Positions 1-10,360 of a stretch of DNA of 64,000 bases are shown here, piece by piece; the first letter of the stretch is position 1; each line of letters starts with the position of its first letter. The DNA comes from Rapana venosa. Lineage: Eukaryota > Mollusca > Gastropoda > Neogastropoda > Muricidae. The position numbers were made by a program, and so were the translations under genes. Where the stretch lies: assembly GCA_028751875.1 (NCBI GenBank), contig CM054141.1, positions 67,635,351 to 67,699,350 on the forward strand, read 5' to 3'. The notes under the pieces are model-generated. The model was not told the DNA's origin. It saw nothing but the letters and a program-made list of their open reading frames with translations, and searched no databases.

Positions 1-309
1 GCCCAAGACAGCTAGCTAGCTAACTGCCCAGGGCCACTCACTCTCTGTCCGCCACCTGCTGGCACACATTAACTTGCCACCTCCAAAAACGGGTTGGCTG
101 GGTGCGAGTTCCAACCCATCACTGGTCCATAACCATCACTTTATTGATAGCATCGAGAGGAGGGAAGTACGGTGGCAGTGACCACAGACAGGTAAAATAA
201 GAGAAGAAGAAGAAAAAAGAGTAAAATAAACAAACCGGACAACAATCAAACAGAATAACTCTACCCACAACAAACATGCGGACAATGAAACAAACAAAAG
301 CAAGCGCGT

Positions 310-348
<39 letters not shown>
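310..348. repeat. (CA)n microsatellite
   Basis: Uninterrupted CA dinucleotide tract. The open frames across it on both strands (Cys-Val or His-Thr repeats) are products of the repeat and not genes. Confidence 0.97.
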
Positions 349-349
<1 letters not shown>

Positions 350-1270
350 CCCGAAATACTTACACGAACGGGCTGTATAGTGTTGCAGTTTTCTAGTAAA
401 TCTTTAAGGGTAACTTTACCCCTGTCCAAATTTTCCCCCAAAAAATCTGGGGTTCACAATAACATACATAAACACCAACAGGAAAACGTCTGTTTATAAT
501 TCAGTACACATACCGCAAAAACAAAACAAAAAATTGCTTGCTGGTATAAACAAGTTCCTGACTTCCACCAACCAAGTCTTCAATTTTTTTTTTTTAAGTC
601 TTTAAATCTTTACCACAGAACTGCTGGCAGACGACAGAATGACCCAAAGGTTTCCAGACACCCAAACACTGCAGAGATTAACGAGAAACCCATCAAGCGA
701 CATGCACAGAAAACAACAAAGCTCAGCACATGCCTGGCCGGGCCCAAACCTCCCTGCTCTACGCCAAGACGTCCGCGGCTTCTTGTCAGCAGCCAGGTTA
801 ACGAGGAAACAACAGCGCTCCTTGGCGGCGGCAGCGGCGACAGGGGCTAGCTGCTGGTTAATGACGAAATCAGCACGCCCCGTAAGCCGGCCAAGGCAAC
901 ATGTTGGCCGATCGTTGGGCGCCAAACAGCGCTGACCACATTCCCAGCACAGCTTATCTGCTTAAGCTCTTAACACTTTCCCCCCTCCTGCACGCACCCA
1001 AAACACAGTATTAACTCTTTCTCCCCGGCCCGCCCGCCCACCCCAAGAAGAAGAAGAAGAAGAAGGGCGCGCTGGTGTGCAAAAGCAGGCCTAACCCCGG
1101 GGCGCACGTTCTATCCGTCAACTATGACCCGCTTTAACCCGATTAGCTGATAATCAGGGCGATCAGACAGACCCGCTCCGCGATCAGTGCAGTGAGCCAT
1201 TCCGGTGATTCTGGCTTTGGGCACCTCAGTGTGTGTGGCCGCAGTGTAGATTTGGAATGGTAAGTTTGTA
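350..1270. other. Unassigned sequence; GC-rich part at 630-960
   Basis: No exon with good splice sites was found. The part at 630-960 is GC-rich and open on both strands for about 100 codons, which GC-rich DNA gives by chance. The motif GTTAAYGA followed by AAA recurs near 677, 797 and 857, spaced by multiples of 60, so this could be a very worn 60-bp tandem repeat. A short (AAG)n tract lies at 1045-1065. It could also be a worn CpG-rich element, but nothing ties it to a gene. Confidence 0.4.
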
Positions 1271-1274
1271 TTTT

Positions 1275-1531
1275 CAAGAGGAGAGGGAGGGGGGGGGGGG
1301 GGAGGGGGAAGGGAGAGTTTGGATGAGGGTGGGGGGAGGCGACGGACAGACAAGAAGCGCAGAGAGGCAGAGACACGAGAGACAGACAGACACAGAGACA
1401 GAGAGAGACAGAGAGAGGGAGAGACAGAGGGAAAGGCAGACAGACAGACAAACGCAGTGGGAGAAAAGAGAATCGATTGGTTTATTGATCATCTTTATTC
1501 TGAAGGGTTACAAGGGATGGCGAAGAAGACG

Positions 1532-1626
<95 letters not shown>

Positions 1627-1870
1627 AGACACACACACACACACACACACAACACACACACACACAGGAGAGGATGAGGGAGAGGCTGGAGAGAAACAGA
1701 GACAGAGAGAAATACAGAGAGAGACAGACGGAGGGAGGGAGACAGAGAGAGTGACACACATACACAGACAAAGACAGACAGAAACAGACAAAAAGAAGCA
1801 TAAGAGAAAGAAAAAAAAGAGACAGGGAGAGAATGGCAAAACAGAACAGAACAGAAAAAAAAGAGAGAAA
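1275..1870. repeat. Purine-rich low-complexity tract
   Basis: It runs from a G homopolymer near 1290 into (GA)n, (GACA)n, (CA)n at 1629-1665 and mixed GA/CAGA sequence. The purine bias gives open frames of 70-190 codons on both strands made of Arg/Glu/Asp or Ser/Leu. These are not supported as genes. Confidence 0.93.
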
Positions 1871-2217
1871 GATGGTACCGGGAACGACCACTATAGCTAG
1901 CTGATCAAGCAATCAATACCTGTAGCAGCTAACTCATTAACAAAGCAAACCCCGAGATCTGAACCATGCCTGAGGTCACACACCTTCACTCGCTCACTCA
2001 TTCACTCCCTGCTGTTTACAGCTCTGCCGACTACAAGGGCCATGTGAGGACCGAGAATGCTCCGTTACCTAGCCGTACTCTATAACGAAGGAAGGGAAAG
2101 AAGGAAGGGGAGGTGGGGGTGGGGCGAGGAAAGCGAATTAAGTCAGGTATGGATTATTGAACGAAATACTGTAATCAGTATAATATCAACATCATCAACA
2201 ACAACAAACAACTACTG

Positions 2218-2221
<4 letters not shown>

Positions 2222-2259
<38 letters not shown>

Positions 2260-2260
2260 A
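2222..2260. repeat. (CA)n microsatellite
   Basis: Pure CA tract in otherwise unassigned sequence. The flanks (1870-2220 and 2261-2425) show nothing recognisable. Confidence 0.97.
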
Positions 2261-2427
2261 GTGTTGGTGATCAATACTCTCTCTCTTGAATGCTATTAGT
2301 CACACACCACTGGCCATGCAAATCGATGGCAGGACTCCATTGGTAAAATGCAAAGGGATGAATGAAACCAGTTTTGATTCTGTGGCGTCCTTCTTCACTT
2401 CAGCCTCGTTCTCTCCTTTCGGACACA

Positions 2428-2428
<1 letters not shown>

Positions 2429-2510
<82 letters not shown>

Positions 2511-2540
2511 GTGTGTGTGTGCACGTGTTTGTGTGTGTGA
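2429..2540. repeat. (GT)n microsatellite with register breaks
   Basis: Long GT tract broken by single-base losses or gains (TGTGG, TGTTG). Such one-base slips recur in nearly every long GT or CA tract of this window, at 17.0, 25.6, 32.6, 34.5, 38.1 and 56.1 kb. Confidence 0.97.
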
Positions 2541-2703
2541 GAGAGAGTTCGAGTTCAAACAAGTCAGTTTTGTGGGGTGTTTGCGGGGGGAGGGGGGGGG
2601 GGTTGATTTTGTTTTATCAATTGTTCTAATGGGGTGTTTTTTTGTTTTGTTTTGTTGGTTTGTTGCTTAGGTCTAAATTTGGGCTAGACTGCGTGATTTT
2701 ATC

Positions 2704-3009
2704 GAATTGTAATGTATAACACTCAGTCGCGACAGATTTCTCTGCGTGGACTTTAAGGCTGCTCTACCCGATTTGAGGGCGCCACTACCAGTGTAGCGCC
2801 ACTCTCTTCTTTTTTCCCGCCAGTCTGTGAATGTACTCGCTTCCCTATAAGAGTGGCTTTCTTCTTCAACAAAATTTTGCCAAGAACAGTACACAAGTTG
2901 TCATGGGTTCTTTTACGCATGCTAAATGAGTGTTGCTACACAGCCTTGGTTTATCGTCTCATCTAGCATATTAGCACTCAGACCACCGCTCAAGGTCTAG
3001 TGGATAGGG
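2704..3009 (-). mobile_element. SINE A copy, head cut by a poly-G tract
   Basis: Read on the plus strand it shows the family landmarks in the usual order: a CGACAGATTTCTCTG block, a poor GCTGCTC stretch, GTGGCTTT, AAAATTTTGCC, GGGTTCTTTTACG and a GGTTTATCGTCTCATC core. It matches the fuller copy at 56430-56917 throughout. The tRNA-like head is missing because the copy stops at the poly-G run at 3009-3032. It is old, with many substitutions. Confidence 0.75.
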
Positions 3010-3032
3010 AGGGGGGGGGGGGGGGGGGGGAG
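3009..3032 (+). repeat. Poly-G homopolymer
   Basis: G run of more than 20 bases at the broken end of a SINE A copy. Tracts like this can fold into G-quadruplexes and are hard to sequence, so the length is uncertain. Confidence 0.9.
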
Positions 3033-3289
3033 ATGTCCGGCTTCATGACATAGTGTACTTTCAGACACTGCCTGCAGCAGAAGAAACGAAAAAGAAATGT
3101 CTGTCCTCAACCATGCTTGCTCCCCCCACCCCCTTTCCCGATACCCACCAACTCCTGTTGTTTCCTACTTTGCTACAGAGGAAGACAAACACGTTTATCA
3201 AAAAATTTCAGATACAAATGTACTATAGGATCTCCTGTAGATCCATGTGTCAAGCTCACAACTGCACCTACTAAGTGCCCCCCCCCAAA

Positions 3290-4310
3290 AATCTAAAGAT
3301 TCAAGCTACAAATCACTGCACCTACAAACAACTACACATACTAACTATATGCACTCCACACTACAAGATAACTACCATGCCTACTAACTACATACACTCT
3401 ACACATCCACACTACAAGATAACCACGCCTACTAACTACATGCACTCCACACATCCACACTACAAGGTCACAGCCATACCTTCTACACTCATATCACCCA
3501 GATCCAAACTACAAGGTCACAAACTCACCTACCTCTTGCACATACTCATAAAGATCCAAACTACAAAGTCACAATGTTTTTGCACTCACCAACTGCTCAT
3601 ACCCTCAACATCTGAACTGCAAAGCCACAACAGCACCTACCAGGTACACACACTATACAGAACCAAACTACACAGCACATCAACATCTACCAACAGCACA
3701 TTCCATAGATCCAAACTACATACCACAATCACACCTGCCAACTACACATACTCGAAAGACCCAACAACAGTGCTCAAAAACCGATTCCTAACTGGAAAAA
3801 TCACAACCGACTTTATAAATTTATACACACTCTTAAAGACCCCAGCAACAAAGTCACAACAATGCCTACCACTCAATTACACACACTCTTCAAGACCCAA
3901 GCAACAAAGTCACAACAGTACCTGCCACTCAATTACACACGCTCTTAAAGACCCAAGCAACAAAGTCACAACAGTACCTGCCACTCAATTACACACACTC
4001 TTCAAGACACAAGCAACAAAGTCGCAACAGTACCTGCCACTCAATTACACACGCTCTTAAAGACCCAAGCAACAAAGTCACAACAGTACCTGCCACTCAA
4101 TTACACACGCTCTTAAAGACCCAAGCAACAAAGTCACAACAGTACCTGCCACTCAATTACACACGCTCTTAAAGACCCAAGCAACAAAGTCGCAACGGCC
4201 CCTACCAATCAATTACTCATACTCTTAAAACTTCTAAACTACAAAAGTCACAACGGTACCTACCCAATCAATGACACATACTCCTGAAGATCCAAACTAC
4301 AAACTGTTCA
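3290..4310 (+). repeat. 56-bp minisatellite with worn left flank
   Basis: The unit contains AAGACCCAAGCAACAAAGTC and CCACTCAATTACACAC and is 56 bp long. Units from about 3860 to 4190 are nearly identical. To the left, from 3290, they decay into loosely matching units of 45-60 bp keeping the CCAAACTACAAGGTCACA theme, and the right end also decays. This pattern of a uniform centre with worn ends is what unequal exchange produces. A 261-codon open frame over the left part is a by-product, since 56 is not a multiple of three and the frame drifts. Confidence 0.92.
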
Positions 4311-4369
4311 CATCGGACACAGGCCAAAACGTCCCAGCAGTTTGGACACGGAAAGAAAAACGACTCTAA

Positions 4370-4394
4370 CACACACACACACACACACACACGG
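4370..4394. repeat. Short (CA)n microsatellite
   Basis: CA tract. The sequence from 4395 to 4620 between it and the next GT tract has no recognised feature. Confidence 0.9.
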
Positions 4395-4629
4395 AGGCCA
4401 AACGTTCCAGTCAACAGGGCAGGAGGCAATGGACACAGGAGGCCATGTGTACTGTATGCAGGGTGCCTCGACGACAGTCGCCACTCGAGCTGAGGGCGCC
4501 ACACCCACCGAGATCCCGGGTGGGAGAGAGAGGTGTTGACCCCGGGTAGAATGAGGCTGTTTGCCCAAACCCTCCTGCTCGAGGACTCTGCCAACACACT
4601 TTGCATACCCCGCCCCCCACTTCTTCACC

Positions 4630-4632
4630 TGT

Positions 4633-4674
<42 letters not shown>

Positions 4675-4684
4675 GTGTGTGTAA
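4630..4684. repeat. (GT)n microsatellite
   Basis: GT tract with TATG and CG variants at its ends. The following 350 bases (4690-5040) hold no supported feature. A short open stretch at 4774-4855 lies between TTCAG and AAG/GTATCC, but I do not recognise the peptide. Confidence 0.95.
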
Positions 4685-5040
4685 GTGCGTGCGCATGTGC
4701 GTATGTTTGCGTGCAAGCGAGTGATTTAACCGAGAGATCACCACACACATTCTTTGTTTCTACACTCCTTCAGGTATGCAGCCATGACGTGACCTTTTTC
4801 CATTGCTGTACGTTACACCTGGACATTTTCCTGCGCATACCTACAATAATCAAGGTATCCACACACGCTATTTTGTACATAACCCTGAGAACAAGGGCGT
4901 AGGTGTGCGCATGTAAGTCTTTCAGGGCTAACTTTTTTTCTCTTTTTTTTTCCCGTCTTGAAAGAATGTGAAAGGAGATATCGAATGACTTGGATCTACA
5001 ACTATCCTAGGCGTACACTCACTGCTAACCACTTCTGTGC

Positions 5041-5084
<44 letters not shown>

Positions 5085-5092
5085 CGCGCGCT
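5041..5092. repeat. (TG)n-(CG)n compound tract
   Basis: TG repeats pass directly into CG repeats. Alternating purine-pyrimidine DNA of this kind favours the Z form. The same TG/CA-to-CG compound recurs at 5430-5492, 15303-15360, 25105-25146, 25394-25444 and 33524-33545. Confidence 0.95.
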
Positions 5093-5429
5093 CACGACTG
5101 TACGCGTGTGCTATGAACGGTGTCCCAAGGTAAATGTGTCTGATGAACTGACTGGTATGTTGCTGAGTTGACTGTTCATCGACTGTTGACTGATTAGCTA
5201 ACGACCTACTACTGTTCACAACAAAGTTCAACGGCCAAAACTCCAGAGACGCAAAAAGTTCAACTGAAAACAGAAACTCCATTTGGGAGGATACTCGTGG
5301 GAAAAAATATATTTAAAAAATCATGATGCCATCCTTTACACCCAACAACTGAATCAGAAAGGTTTAAACAAGATCAACCGTCCAACTGACTCACTGACCA
5401 ATACACCACTGCCACCACCCTCGCTCGCT

Positions 5430-5492
5430 CGCACGCGCGCGCGCGCGCGCTCACACACACACACACGCACGCGCGCGCGCACACACACACAC
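5430..5492. repeat. (CG)n-(CA)n compound tract
   Basis: Two CG blocks alternate with CA blocks. It lies about 340 bp from the similar tract at 5041 but in the opposite order. Confidence 0.95.
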
Positions 5493-5868
5493 GCCACTGA
5501 AAACAACGCCTCCCCCAAACAAGAATAGCAAACAAACAAAAAAAACCAAAGCAGCAATAACCAAACCAAAACAAACCCCAAAAACGGCTTTTGGCATGGT
5601 GTTTGACGGACACGTATTTCATAATAACAGTTCAGAAGTCAGTCTTCAAACGTGCTTTCTTTAGCTCCATGTTGTTCAGATACAAAATAATGATCCACTG
5701 GCCGCCAGGCTGGACATGCAGTTCAATAATTCAGAGACTGATTCCGAACATGTCCATTTCCTGCCATGCCACTGACTTCAGCATTAAGTCTACACAGCAG
5801 TGATGCCCCTGGCATGACCAGGTCACGCTAAAGCCATTGATTCATGCTTACTAAATTCACCCCCTCCT
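5493..5868. other. Unassigned sequence
   Basis: Contains an A-rich stretch at 5526-5585 with AAACC and AAACAAAC repeats, then unique sequence to 5868. No exon or repeat family was recognised. Confidence 0.4.
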
Positions 5869-5869
5869 C

Positions 5870-5954
5870 TTCCTCACACACACACAACACACACACCACA
5901 CACTCTCTCTCACACACACCCTCTCTCTCTCTCTCTCTTCTCTCCCCTCTCTCT

Positions 5955-5992
<38 letters not shown>
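5870..5992. repeat. (CA)n and (CT)n compound tract
   Basis: CA repeats followed by CT repeats with short TCTTCTC interruptions. Confidence 0.96.
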
Positions 5993-6482
5993 GTTTCTTT
6001 GTCCTTTCTAGTCATTGACAAAATAAGCAATTTTGAAAACATTGCAGCATGATGTGACCCTATATATCAGAGATCGATTCTGGGCCCTTCTGCTTTCTAT
6101 TTTAACTGTATTTTCGTCATACGATCAACGTGATTTCTTTCTGCTCTTAAAGACAGGTAAAAATGCATATATAGCTTTTGAAATGTGATGGTCTTTGCAA
6201 ATGCACTGTTAAGGACTGGATAGCTGTTGGGTGTTGAGCCATTGTGGCATCCTGGATAGGTGTCGTCTATCAGGAAAGACGAGCCCTGGGTCACCTATCA
6301 TATAGCTAAAGCGACAGTTACTACGGGCATTGAAAATATTTTGTTTTTCCTCTCCTATACAAAGAAGGATTTGGTTGTATTGGAGAGAAAGATGGAGTGC
6401 TGTGTTACATCGCTCTGAAAGCAAAATATACCTTAAAGAACATAAACCAAACTTATTCGACGAAAAATGCACACAACCCTCT
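5993..6482. other. Unassigned unique sequence
   Basis: Moderately AT-rich. No family, exon or tandem repeat was recognised before the SINE C fragment that follows. Confidence 0.4.
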
Positions 6483-6593
6483 GTACATCAGGAGAGAAAG
6501 GGAGGAGATGGGCACCGCCCTCATGATGCTGGCCTCTAGAGAAGCTGAGGTCTCCGACATCTTGCTCCCAAGCGACTACATAGGGACACCACG
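6483..6593 (+). mobile_element. SINE C 3' fragment
   Basis: It matches the 3' half of the copy at 60861-61157: GAGATGGGC-CCGCCCTCA, GCTGGCC, AGAAGCTGAGGTCT and the terminal GGGACACC. The head and 5' half are absent. Its last 29 bases form the beginning of the 122-bp unit that is tandemly repeated next to it. Confidence 0.8.
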
Positions 6594-6922
6594 GTTTAGT
6601 CAATAGAACTGTCTTCTCAATCAGGTGCAGAGTTGATCAAACAACAGGAATATATCTATTTTTCAATGTTTATATCCTTAAGACTGCTCCCAAGCGACTA
6701 CATAGGGACACCACGGTTTAGTCAATAGAACTGTCTTCTCAATCAGGTGCAGAGTTGATCAAACAACAGGAATATATCTATTTTTCAATGTTTATATCCT
6801 TAAGACTGCTCCCAAGCGACTACATAGGGACACCAGGGTTTAGTCAATAGCACTGTCTTCTCAATCAGGTGCAGAGTTTATTCAACAACAGGAATATATC
6901 TATTTTTCAATGTTTATATCCT
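6565..6922 (+). repeat. 122-bp tandem triplication
   Basis: Units start at 6565, 6687 and 6809, each with CTCCCAAGCGACTACATAGG. Units 1 and 2 are identical as far as I can see. Unit 3 has several substitutions. The unit spans the end of SINE C plus about 90 bp of its flank. Unit 3 is interrupted near its end by the LINE inserted at 6923, and its last bases reappear after it at 7715. Confidence 0.95.
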
Positions 6923-7699
6923 ATTGATGGAATAGCAGGATCAGAAAAAGAGCTTGCCAGCCTAACAGAACACCTGAATAAGGCCTCCAAAACATACGGC
7001 ATGGAAATCAGTGCAGAGAAGACCAAACTGATGACTAATAACACCAACGGCATTAGCACCGATATCAGGGTTAATGACCAAGTTCAAAGCTTCAAGTACC
7101 TGGGAGCCATTGTATCAGACCAGGGATCCAAGCCAGAAGTAGTATGCAGGACTGCATAGACAATAACAGCACCGTCAAAACTAAACACCATCTGGAGAGA
7201 CAAAAATATCTCACTAATCTCCAAGATCAGACTAATGCGCTCCCTTGTCATATCCATATTTCTGTATGCCTGTGAATCATGGACCCTGACTGCAGATTTG
7301 GAGAGAAGAGTACAGGCGGTGGAGATGAGATGCTTTCGGAGACTCCTTGGCATCTCCTACAAAGACCACATAAGCAACGAAAGCGTGCATAACAGAATCC
7401 AGCAAACCATTGGACCCTATGAGAACCTTCTAAAGATCGTGAAAAAGCGTAAACTTAAATGGTATGGGCATGTCACAAGATCCAAAGGACTTGCAAAGAC
7501 AGTTTTACAAGGCACTGTCCAAGGAGGAAGAAGAAGAGGCAGACCAAGGAAGAGCTGGGAGGATAACATCAGCGAATGGACAGGCCTAGAACTCAACAAA
7601 ACCCTGAGAAATGCAGAACAGAGAGAGGAATGGAGGGAACTGGTTGTTGAGTCTTTGAGGGTGCCCCCACGGTCGTCAGACTACGGGACAGATAGATAG
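6923..7699 (+). pseudogene. Reverse transcriptase C-terminal part, one in-frame stop
   Basis: The frame opens with IDGIAGSEKELASL, which in intact relatives directly follows the catalytic Asp-Asp of the polymerase, so the copy was truncated at or just after the active site. It continues with the thumb region (FKYLGAIVSDQGS, SIFLYACESWTLTADL, VEMRCFRRLLGISY) and a basic C-terminus (KKRKLKWYGHVTRS, GGRRRGRPRKSWEDNI). One stop codon, TAG at 7157-7159, breaks an otherwise continuous frame to the natural stop at 7697-7699. The peptide type is familiar from RTE/Jockey-like elements of molluscs and other animals. The clade needs a search. It cannot be active. Confidence 0.88.
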
Positions 7700-7706
7700 A
7701 GATAGA
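6923..7706 (+). mobile_element. 5'-truncated non-LTR retrotransposon insertion
   Basis: The element is flanked by the direct repeat TATATCCT at 6915-6922 and 7707-7714, read as a target-site duplication. The right flank continues AAGACTG, as the 122-bp unit does, so the insertion hit unit 3. The element ends in a short (GATA)-like tail. It keeps only the C-terminal part of the reverse transcriptase frame. The ATATCCT target and GATAG tail fit target-primed reverse transcription. Confidence 0.85.
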
Positions 7707-7714
7707 TATATCCT

Positions 7715-8770
7715 AAGACTGATCGGCAGGTGTCATACACAGAGACATGACACAGGTGTGCTTTCGTTTTTCTTCCACACACAACTGTTCAGAAGGGTGG
7801 GTGATCCTACCTAACCCCAGGCTGTTTACGTCCCCCCAGCTAGCTATGTTCAGAAGCACTTCAGAAGTGTAGAGATGACCCTCCAGACCCTGTCCCCACT
7901 GTCTGAAGCCTTTGACCGCACATACATTCAGCCTACGACTCCGTCTTCTCTACGTTGCAACACAGGCGTGGAATTCAATTAAGTACTCCGGGGTCAGTTT
8001 TCATGGGCCAGAATTCCAACAGAGGGCTCCGAGTGTGTCAGCTCCACGTGCTTGTGCATACTAAGTGACGATGAAACTCGGTGTGTTTTTTGTGGCGACA
8101 CAAAGCAGGGAAAGAAGAGTGGGGGTGGGGTGGGGTGGGGAGACTTGGCCAAAGAAAAAGAGGCGGGGAGGGGAGTTAAGCAGTTTTCTTGGCGCGCCAG
8201 ATGATACAGAAGTGGCTTTGTGTCACAACACAGGGCATATCATTACGCTGCAAAGGGTGTTCTTTCTACTGACAGCCGCTTGTTGTGCAGTTTAACAGGT
8301 GTACGTTTATCACGGCCTTTCTCTTACTAAGAAATAATAGTGAAAGACCACAGAACACGTTAAAAGGGAAGGAAAATGAGAGCAGAAGTTGAGAACAAAA
8401 GGGGATGATAATGTGGCCATGGTCACCCTGTGTTAGTGAAATACGCAGAAAAAGAACGAGCCAGTGCATTATCTACTGCATATTTTTTGGTCCTCTTTTC
8501 GCTCACTTCGATCATCCTTTTCCCTGTTACTGCATCATCGCTTATTTTTCAACCTGATCTCTATTTTATGAGCAGCCGCAACTTGTTCTAACTTTGCTTA
8601 ATGTCCATGTGTCTCAGCTGTATTGTTCTCTAAAATCCGTCTGCTACCTACATGAAATGATGCTTCTTCCAAATGCCCTAGTAAAAAGATTTTTTGGGGT
8701 TAAGTTTTAAGACAACAATAATGTGTCTTTAACGAATATTTCTTCTGACAGATGGTAGCCAATTATGACG
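7715..8770. other. Unassigned unique sequence
   Basis: No family, tandem repeat or convincing exon was recognised. A GGGTG-rich stretch at 8117-8145 is simple sequence. Confidence 0.4.
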
Positions 8771-8776
8771 GGGACA

Positions 8777-8800
8777 TGAAGGGGGGGGGGGGGGGGGGGC
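8777..8800 (+). repeat. Poly-G homopolymer
   Basis: G run of about 20 bases after GGGGACATGAA. Confidence 0.9.
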
Positions 8801-10007
8801 AGCTGAGATGGTAAATCGCAAGTACAGCAGACCTTTCAACTTACCTGTAGCAACAGGATTGAAGTTTGAAGCAGCACGTGCCGCGCTGATTTTTGTCCGT
8901 TCTGAGCCGTTCAGCCTTCATTGGAAACTAGCCTTGCTCTTGTGACATGTGCCTTTTGGAGTTATCAGGCTATCCACCCCTACACGTAGTTTCCAGAACG
9001 TACTATCTTTATTTTAATAAAAGAAAAAGAAAATATAAAATGGCTCGTAATTAAGTATCTTGTATAACATACGTTTACTAGGAATCACGGTCAGCACAGT
9101 CCTGTGTGACAGCATGGACCTGACATCTGGTAGTCCCCAACAGAAAGATGGATCAGTCTTCTTCCCTGAAGTAGTTTTCCTTACCATGAAAGATTTTGTA
9201 GGCCTCCCCCCACGAGATACACTGCTTAGTACTGAAGGCCAGACCCTTTCCGTTCATGCTGTTTGCTTGGGGGTGGGGGTGGGGGGGGGGGGGGATGTCC
9301 CGTAAAATGATCAGCTTCTTTAGTCCTTTAGCAAAGTCACTGTCCTCTTTTGGTGTCATTAGCCTAAGTTGATCTTGACTGAAGTTCATTCAGTCCTCTT
9401 CTACGGAGTCTCAATAAAAATCAATCATAATGCTTTTAACCCACCGACAACAGAGGCCATGACATCTTTGGGTCTGCTCAGGTTCTGATGTAAAGAAAGC
9501 CATGGTAAGGCAAGGCTATCAAGCCGTCTTTCTTCTTCCACCAGGATTTCAGGCTCTGTACAGTCCTTCCAGAAAGCGTTGACCAGCATTGTTTGCATAA
9601 AACATTCGGATTACTTTATTTTTTCTCAGTATAACTAACTAATCAAAATTCTTCAGCTCCTGTCTCTCTTTAGCTCATTATACAGGCAGCCATTTAGAAA
9701 GTTGTCACGACATTGTTGTGGCTTGAAAGTATGTACGATTCAAAAGGGCCCCTTCTGAGGAAAAAAGATCGAGCTTTTCAACAAACATGTACAGTAAAGA
9801 AAATCTCGTTTCCGACAAATGACTGTAAAATCAACTTCGAAGCACTACAGAAATCGCCAGAAACCGACCCTTTATATACAGGGTGAAGTGGTTCCTGGCA
9901 CAACATGATTCAGCCAACAGTAAGGGCTATCACTTGGCTACACACTGTATTGGAAGAAACACATCTGACTCTAGTGGCTCAGCTGAAGGGGAAACATGTC
10001 ACTGTAC
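8801..10007. other. Unassigned sequence
   Basis: No family was recognised. On the minus strand CTACAG/GTAAGT around 8860 is a perfect donor consensus with an open 26-codon stretch from an ATG, but the peptide is unknown and no link to the SAM gene can be made. A G run lies at 9281-9294. Confidence 0.35.
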
Positions 10008-10044
10008 CTGAAGAAGATCCATCGATCGAAACATCAATATGTTG
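10008..10044 (+). ncRNA. Possible worn hammerhead-ribozyme-like motif
   Basis: CTGAAGA at 10008-10014 fits the CUGANGA core. It is followed by a GATC/GATC stem with a CATC loop, then GAAA at 10028-10031. The last A of GAAA plus CAT can pair with ATGT as stem III, leaving GTT as the cleavage triplet. Stem I pairs poorly. Such motifs are known in Penelope-like retroelements and some SINEs. No element body was recognised, so this may be a decayed copy or a chance match. Confidence 0.25.
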
Positions 10045-10325
10045 GTGGGGCTGTGCGCTTTTTCCAGTGAAAGTATTTTACGACGATCTGCTTCGGATAG
10101 TGCCCCAGCAGTTAGTTAGTTTTGCCATTCCATCAACATAGATTTGTCCTGGTGAAAATCTACGGCCCCACAGCGGATGGAATTAGCGAGGTTAAAAGTA
10201 AACTGAAAGTGATGGTCCGCATCCGAACGTCGTCCCCTTCCCGACGACATCTCAACACATCTCGTCACGTGACGTGACAATCTTGGGATGTCACCGTAAC
10301 CCCCTCCCCCATCCCCGTCCTTTAC

Positions 10326-10327
<2 letters not shown>

Positions 10328-10360
<33 letters not shown>
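10328..10360 (+). repeat. Poly-C homopolymer
   Basis: C run of more than 30 bases between TTTACAC and GCCTTTTTACC. Confidence 0.93.

Noticed and set aside
136..441. Cys-Val, His-Thr and Ser-Leu proteins over dinucleotide repeats throughout the window
   Set aside because: They are direct translations of (CA)n, (GT)n, (CT)n and (GA)n tracts, usually open in several frames at once.
602..935. Overlapping 100-codon frames on both strands
   Set aside because: GC-rich sequence gives long frames by chance. No domain or splice signal was recognised.
3275..4060. 261-codon frame
   Set aside because: It crosses the worn part of the 56-bp minisatellite. The unit is not a multiple of three and no codon pattern is kept.
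8849..8935. Minus-strand ATG frame ending at a perfect GTAAGT donor
   Set aside because: The peptide is unrecognised and its phase and position do not fit the SAM gene. One donor-like site per few kilobases is expected by chance.
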